From Gammaproteobacteria bacterium (GTDB lineage Bacteria > Pseudomonadota > Gammaproteobacteria > Competibacterales > Competibacteraceae): a DNA stretch of 10,506 nt. Each line of letters opens with the position of its first letter. Position 1 is the first letter of the stretch. Under the pieces are notes generated by a model that saw only the letters and a program-made list of their open reading frames with translations, made no database searches and had not been told where the DNA came from. Both the position numbers and the translations under genes were made by a program. Of this stretch, positions 7,683-10,506 are shown in pieces. The stretch covers positions 1 through 10,506 of the forward strand of contig PWUP01000043.1 in NCBI GenBank assembly GCA_003562535.1, written 5' to 3'.

Positions 7683-9293
7683 ATGTCGATTTTTGCCTCC
7701 CGAGCCAGCGCTCGTTTAATTGCACTGCAGTACGAATTAGCCCTGCTGGTCGGCCAAGATTTAAAGCTGACACCGATGCTGCGGCGATTTTTTGCATCGG
7801 CTCTGAAACTGATCGGCTGTAAAGCAGCGCATGTTTGGTTGTGGAATGAGCAAACCGCGCAGTTTGAACGACGATTCAGCTATCCACTACGGGATGCCAC
7901 GGTTTGGCAAACGGATGCGCGATTCGCCGCTGCAGCAGCCACCGCTCACGCTACCCCGACCCAGATGCGCATTATATCCATCGGTGAGCGCATACAGTTG
8001 CATTGTCTGCCGTTAAACTCCATCGGCTATTGCATCGTAGTACGAGAGGGCCAACCGCTTGAGACGCTCTTGATTACGGCATTACAGCCCATTTTTGAGC
8101 GTTTAGCCTTGGCCTGTCGGGCATCACTGGATCATGAAGCGCTTGAACATGTGCAAGCCATCGCCACTGCTGACCACCAACGCTTGAGTAATGTGCTTGA
8201 AAGTATAGGAGAAATAGTATTCCAAACCGATGCGGATGGTCGTTTACTATTTCTTAATCCTGCGTGGACTCATATTACTGGGTTTGCTATTGATGAAGGT
8301 TTAGGCCAGGTGTTGATGGATTTTCTAGTGCCTAAGGATCGTGATTTAGTGTGGCAATCTTTCCAAAGTGCTTGGCACAGCGAACACTATCAATCCCAGC
8401 GCTGTGAGGCGCAATTACAAACCCGTGATCACACCCAGCGCTGCGTGACCATTCGAATTAGGCGTTATCAACCGGAGCCGCCGTCCGGTACACAGCCGCT
8501 TAGGTACAACAAGCCGCTGCGACATGGCTATCATTATACAGCAGATGCTGCCTGCCGATTTACGGGCACGATGATTGATATTACTGAGCTCAAACAGGCC
8601 GAGCGGATGAAGCAAGAGTTTACCGCGACCGTCAGTCATGAGTTGCGTACCCCATTGACGTCGATTGTCGGTGCTGTCGCTTTACTCAAAGGCGGGGCGG
8701 TCGGTTCATTACCTGATGCGGCGGATAAATTGGTGGCCATCGCCGACAAAAATTGTCAGCGTTTACGGGTGTTAGTTGATGATTTGCTGGATATGGAAAA
8801 ACTGCTGGTGGGCAAATTACTGTTTGTTTTCGAAGATATCGAACTGCGTCCGCTGATTGAGCAATCGCTGAATGAAAATCAAACTTTTGCCAGCACTTAC
8901 GGCGTGAATCTGCGTTTATCCGCTTGCCCCGATCCGTTGTGGTTGCGCACCGATCCTGATCGATTTCAACAAATTATGAATAACCTGCTGTCCAATGCGA
9001 TTAAATTTTCACCGCAGGGTGGTGATGTCGTCGTGCAGGTACAACGCGTTGCCGACGCTGTGCGTATTGAGGTTTGTGATAACGGTCCTGGGATCGCCCC
9101 CGAGTTCCATGATCGAGTGTTCGAAAAATTTGCCCAACGCGACACTTCGGATAGGCGTAGCGCTGGGGGTACGGGTTTGGGGTTAGCAATCACTCATGCC
9201 TTAGTTGAGCAGATGCAGGGACGGATTGGTTTTGAGTCCACTCTAGGGGCTGGTGCTACGTTCTGGTTTGAGTTGCCTAAGTCTGCTGCTTGA
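7683..9293 (+). CDS. Soluble sensor histidine kinase (GAF-like/PAS/HisKA/HATPase)
   Basis: A 536-residue kinase without membrane segments. Residues 1 to about 165 form a GAF-like module resembling the N-terminus of the first kinase (compare LIALQYELALLVGQDLKLTPML with VVLQIALQIGETLDLDTLL). A PAS domain follows (about 168-306), ending DITELKQAERM; its last strands are separated by a stretch rich in Pro, Arg, His and Tyr (around 8466-8560) that looks like a loop insertion. HisKA has the H-box VSHELRTPLTSIVG with His319. HATPase has N-box MNNLLSNAIKFS (about 432), G1 DNGPGIAP (466) and G2 GGTGLGLAITHAL (about 496). No receiver is fused, so it needs a separate partner: the HPt/REC-EAL branch, or the CheY-like protein encoded tail to tail with it. 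It begins 9 bp after FIST copy 2; only a weak GGGCAG precedes ATG 7683. Confidence 0.93.
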   Translation: MSIFASRASARLIALQYELALLVGQDLKLTPMLRRFFASALKLIGCKAAHVWLWNEQTAQFERRFSYPLRDATVWQTDARFAAAAATAHATPTQMRIISIGERIQLHCLPLNSIGYCIVVREGQPLETLLITALQPIFERLALACRASLDHEALEHVQAIATADHQRLSNVLESIGEIVFQTDADGRLLFLNPAWTHITGFAIDEGLGQVLMDFLVPKDRDLVWQSFQSAWHSEHYQSQRCEAQLQTRDHTQRCVTIRIRRYQPEPPSGTQPLRYNKPLRHGYHYTADAACRFTGTMIDITELKQAERMKQEFTATVSHELRTPLTSIVGAVALLKGGAVGSLPDAADKLVAIADKNCQRLRVLVDDLLDMEKLLVGKLLFVFEDIELRPLIEQSLNENQTFASTYGVNLRLSACPDPLWLRTDPDRFQQIMNNLLSNAIKFSPQGGDVVVQVQRVADAVRIEVCDNGPGIAPEFHDRVFEKFAQRDTSDRRSAGGTGLGLAITHALVEQMQGRIGFESTLGAGATFWFELPKSAA

Positions 9294-9672
9294 GGTACTG
9301 TTCCCAGATGCTGTGCAACTGCGCCCCTAATTGCATAGGATCGAAAGGCTTAGCGATGAGATCCAGCGCCCCCAATGCCAGCATGTGTTTGACCTCATCC
9401 GCTTGCACTTTGGCGGTCACAAACACTACCGGCGTGTTGGCTAAAGCGGTTTGGGTACGCAATGCTGCCAGAGTGGATGGGCCGTCCATGTCAGGCATCA
9501 TAACATCCAGCAGTATGAGATCCGGGGCAAACTCAGCCGCTTGCTGCACGGCAACGTGTCCCGAATCACACACCTGCACATCAAATCCAGCGACGGTTTC
9601 CAACGCCAACTGCACAATGGCTTGAATATCTGGATCGTCTTCAACATACAAAATGCGTTGGAGTGTTCTCAT
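9277..9672 (-). CDS. Single-domain CheY-like response regulator
   Basis: A 131-residue protein consisting of one receiver domain: YVEDD at 9-13, phosphoacceptor Asp56 in LLDVMMPDMDG, Thr86 in FVTAK and Lys108 in IAKPF, all the residues needed for phosphorylation. No output domain is present, so it acts by protein contact or as a phosphate sink. Its 3' end overlaps that of the second kinase by 17 bp in convergent orientation. A kinase without a receiver next to a lone receiver suggests a pair. The start chosen is the Met directly before the domain (MRTLQRILYVEDD). The frame stays open back to a GTG at 9795, but those 41 codons are translated insertion-element sequence. No Shine-Dalgarno precedes ATG 9672, probably because the IscB element inserted just upstream, so expression is uncertain. 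Confidence 0.9.
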   Translation of the reverse strand: MRTLQRILYVEDDPDIQAIVQLALETVAGFDVQVCDSGHVAVQQAAEFAPDLILLDVMMPDMDGPSTLAALRTQTALANTPVVFVTAKVQADEVKHMLALGALDLIAKPFDPMQLGAQLHSIWEQYLKQQT

Positions 9673-9688
9673 CGTTTTACGCGAGAGA

Positions 9689-9708
9689 CCCCGTCCTTCA
9701 GGGCGGGG
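9689..9708. repeat. Right-end hairpin of the IscB element
   Basis: CCCCGTCC (9689-9696) and GGGCGGGG (9701-9708) form an 8-bp stem around a TTCA loop, with one T-G pair in the + strand (a C-A mismatch in the other). Hairpins of this type near the element end are what TnpA single-strand transposases recognise in the IS200/IS605 family. It lies 17 bp upstream of the start codon of the CheY-like gene. Confidence 0.75.
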
Positions 9709-9723
9709 AGGGATAGCGCATCG

Positions 9724-9730
9724 TGCGTAG
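9724..9730. repeat. Target site duplication, copy 1 (TGCGTAG)
   Basis: The 7-bp TGCGTAG directly abuts the left terminal inverted repeat of the small element and is repeated exactly at 9856-9862, directly after its right terminal repeat. Confidence 0.8.
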
Positions 9731-9855
9731 CCTCTGTACACGACAAAAATTTTTAGACCGACATAAACTATTGATTGTCCAATGCGTAAGATCACCTAAC
9801 AAAATTGCAAATCAAATACCTACGCAGCTTTAAGAAAAATTGTCGTGTAAAGAGG
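9731..9855. mobile_element. 125-bp MITE-like element nested in the IscB element
   Basis: The ends are a 16-bp inverted repeat with one mismatch: CCTCTGTACACGACAA at 9731-9746 and the complement of CCTCTTTACACGACAA at 9840-9855. A T-run follows in both arms, offset by three bases. The element is flanked on both sides by an exact 7-bp TGCGTAG duplication, the mark of DDE-transposase insertion. The interior (about 75 AT-rich bases) has no coding capacity, so it is a non-autonomous element moved by a transposase encoded elsewhere. I cannot name the IS family from the ends. Removing the element and one target copy joins the iscB stop region to the right-end hairpin with about 60 bp between them, a natural iscB 3' layout. 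A GTG preceded by TTAGG at 9795 on the minus strand opens a frame running into the CheY-like gene. Confidence 0.82.
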
Positions 9856-9862
9856 TGCGTAG
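9856..9862. repeat. Target site duplication, copy 2 (TGCGTAG)
   Basis: Second exact copy of TGCGTAG, directly after the right terminal repeat of the 125-bp element and 9 bp before the iscB stop codon region. Confidence 0.8.
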
Positions 9863-9871
9863 CATGATCGA

Positions 9872-10506
9872 TCACACGGCCCGGCTCGCGTCCTCCTGTA
9901 TCGGTTTGGGTTGAAAGGTATAGCCATAGCCGTCCGCCCGTTGCAGCAGACGGCAGTGGCGGTGTGAAATGCCTTGAACCACACCCTGTCGGGTCTGGAT
10001 ATTGAAACTGCCCGTGGCGCGGATGGCCACCCGACCTTGATAGTTGCCAGCCTTCTTACCACTGGGCACCTGAGCTTGAACCAGATCGCCGGTCTGAAAG
10101 CCCTTCACTTGTTTTTGCCGCATCAGGTAGCCACGCGGGAAGCCAAAACAATTGAGCCGGGTGCGCTGATAACTACCCCGCCCCGTGGCTCGAACGGTCA
10201 AGGTGGGCACGTTCCAGTGGGTGATCGCGGTGACGGGCCCGACACAGGCCGCATCTAGGGCGTGGGTTTTGGGAATCCTCAGACGCTGACGGTTGTATTG
10301 GGTCAGACCGCCACTGCCGGTAATCACGGGCAAGCCCGTGGCCTGAAGCCGTCGGTACAGCGCCCAGCGAGTGCTGTTGACGGCAGCGGCATCCTTGAGT
10401 GGAGCCTTGGCTTGGGCCTGAATTCGTTGCAAGCGTTTAGGATCAGCGGCCAAAAAGGCGTCTACGGGCTGATGGCCTTTGGCCTGATTGCACTCGCGGC
10501 AGGCCA
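9872..10506 (-). CDS. iscB: RNA-guided endonuclease IscB, C-terminal 210 residues (5' end beyond window)
   Basis: The frame is open to the window edge (first complete codon at 10504-10502) and stops at TGA 9874-9872. The first residues, ACRECNQAKGHQPV, match the stretch directly after the HNH catalytic core of IscB. Then follow LKDAAAVNSTRWALYRRL, TGSGGLTQYNR and RuvC-III with IPKTHALDAACVG, whose His (10262-10264) and Asp (10253-10255) correspond to the HxxD pair of Cas9 RuvC-III. The C-terminal segment YGFPRG-like/GFQTGDLVQAQVPSGKKAG ... GRVAIRATGSFNI ... GISHRHCRLLQRADGYGY is the typical IscB end. IscB is a nuclease guided by an omegaRNA and is the ancestor of Cas9. The visible half looks intact, with no frameshift or stop. 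PLMP, RuvC-I/II, bridge helix and the HNH core are out of view. An in-frame TTG at 10453 is not the real start. Confidence 0.9.
   Translation of the reverse strand, partial: ACRECNQAKGHQPVDAFLAADPKRLQRIQAQAKAPLKDAAAVNSTRWALYRRLQATGLPVITGSGGLTQYNRQRLRIPKTHALDAACVGPVTAITHWNVPTLTVRATGRGSYQRTRLNCFGFPRGYLMRQKQVKGFQTGDLVQAQVPSGKKAGNYQGRVAIRATGSFNIQTRQGVVQGISHRHCRLLQRADGYGYTFQPKPIQEDASRAV

Larger units (their letters stand above)
9674..10506 (-). mobile_element. IscB-carrying IS200/IS605-like element, right-end part (cut by window edge)
   Basis: The minus strand reads the end of iscB, then a GCGCTATCCCTCCCC stretch, then a GC-rich hairpin and TCTCTCGCG, an arrangement familiar as the right end of IS200/IS605-type elements carrying iscB or tnpB. 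The exact tip cannot be fixed from one copy: it lies between the hairpin (9689) and the start codon of the CheY-like gene (9672). These elements leave no target duplication. The left end, with the omegaRNA gene that precedes iscB in known elements and the guide-encoding flank, would lie beyond 10506, and no tnpA is visible here. A second small element is inserted inside, at 9731-9855. Confidence 0.75.

Noticed and set aside
9689..9708. The GC-rich hairpin as an ordinary Rho-independent terminator or CRISPR repeat
   Set aside because: No T-run follows on either strand, there is a single copy, and its sequence and place after iscB fit an IS200/IS605-type right end.
10451..10453. TTG 10453 as an iscB start giving a 193-residue protein
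   Set aside because: The frame continues upstream with the conserved ACRECNQAKG stretch to the window edge, so the gene is simply cut by the window.
1..10506. tRNA, rRNA, CRISPR array or riboswitch
   Set aside because: No cloverleaf with a CCA-type end, no rRNA-like stretch, and no regularly spaced repeats were seen on either strand.

Overview
The window looks like a chromosomal segment of an environmental gammaproteobacterium with moderate GC. The clues are the style of the signalling proteins, a short palindromic repeat of a kind common in gammaproteobacterial genomes (183-203), and an IscB-type insertion element. I cannot name the genus.

Layout. Positions 1-125 hold the last 40 codons of an unidentified + strand gene, followed by about 230 bp of non-coding DNA with a perfect palindrome and a looser inverted repeat. 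Positions 357-9293 are six tightly packed + strand genes: a soluble hybrid histidine kinase (GAF-like, PAS, GAF, PAS, PAS, HisKA, HATPase, REC), a REC-EAL response regulator with an intact c-di-GMP phosphodiesterase site, a FIST-domain protein, a small HPt phosphotransfer protein, a second FIST-domain protein, and a second soluble histidine kinase (GAF-like, PAS, HisKA, HATPase) without a receiver. A single-domain CheY-like regulator on the minus strand (9277-9672) overlaps the end of the second kinase tail to tail. From about 9674 to the right edge is the 3' part of an IS200/IS605-like element carrying iscB on the minus strand. Between the iscB stop and the element's right-end hairpin sits a 125-bp MITE-like insertion (9731-9855) with 16-bp terminal inverted repeats and a perfect 7-bp target duplication.

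How it works together. The + strand set contains every step of a multistep phosphorelay ending in c-di-GMP breakdown: kinase His734 to receiver Asp1026, to HPt His69, to REC-EAL Asp72. None of the proteins shows a membrane segment, so the signal should be cytosolic. FIST proteins of the NosP type are known haem-based nitric oxide sensors that act on a partner kinase and feed HPt and c-di-GMP regulators in Pseudomonas, Legionella, Vibrio and Shewanella. I infer that this is a NosP/NahK-like circuit, with two FIST paralogues, two kinases and a private HPt. The arrangement of two FIST genes around an HPt is unfamiliar to me and is the main biological interest.

The right part records recent genome change. 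An IscB element ends within a few bases of the start codon of the CheY-like gene, so that gene has probably lost its native promoter and ribosome binding site. The IscB element has itself been hit by a second small transposable element.
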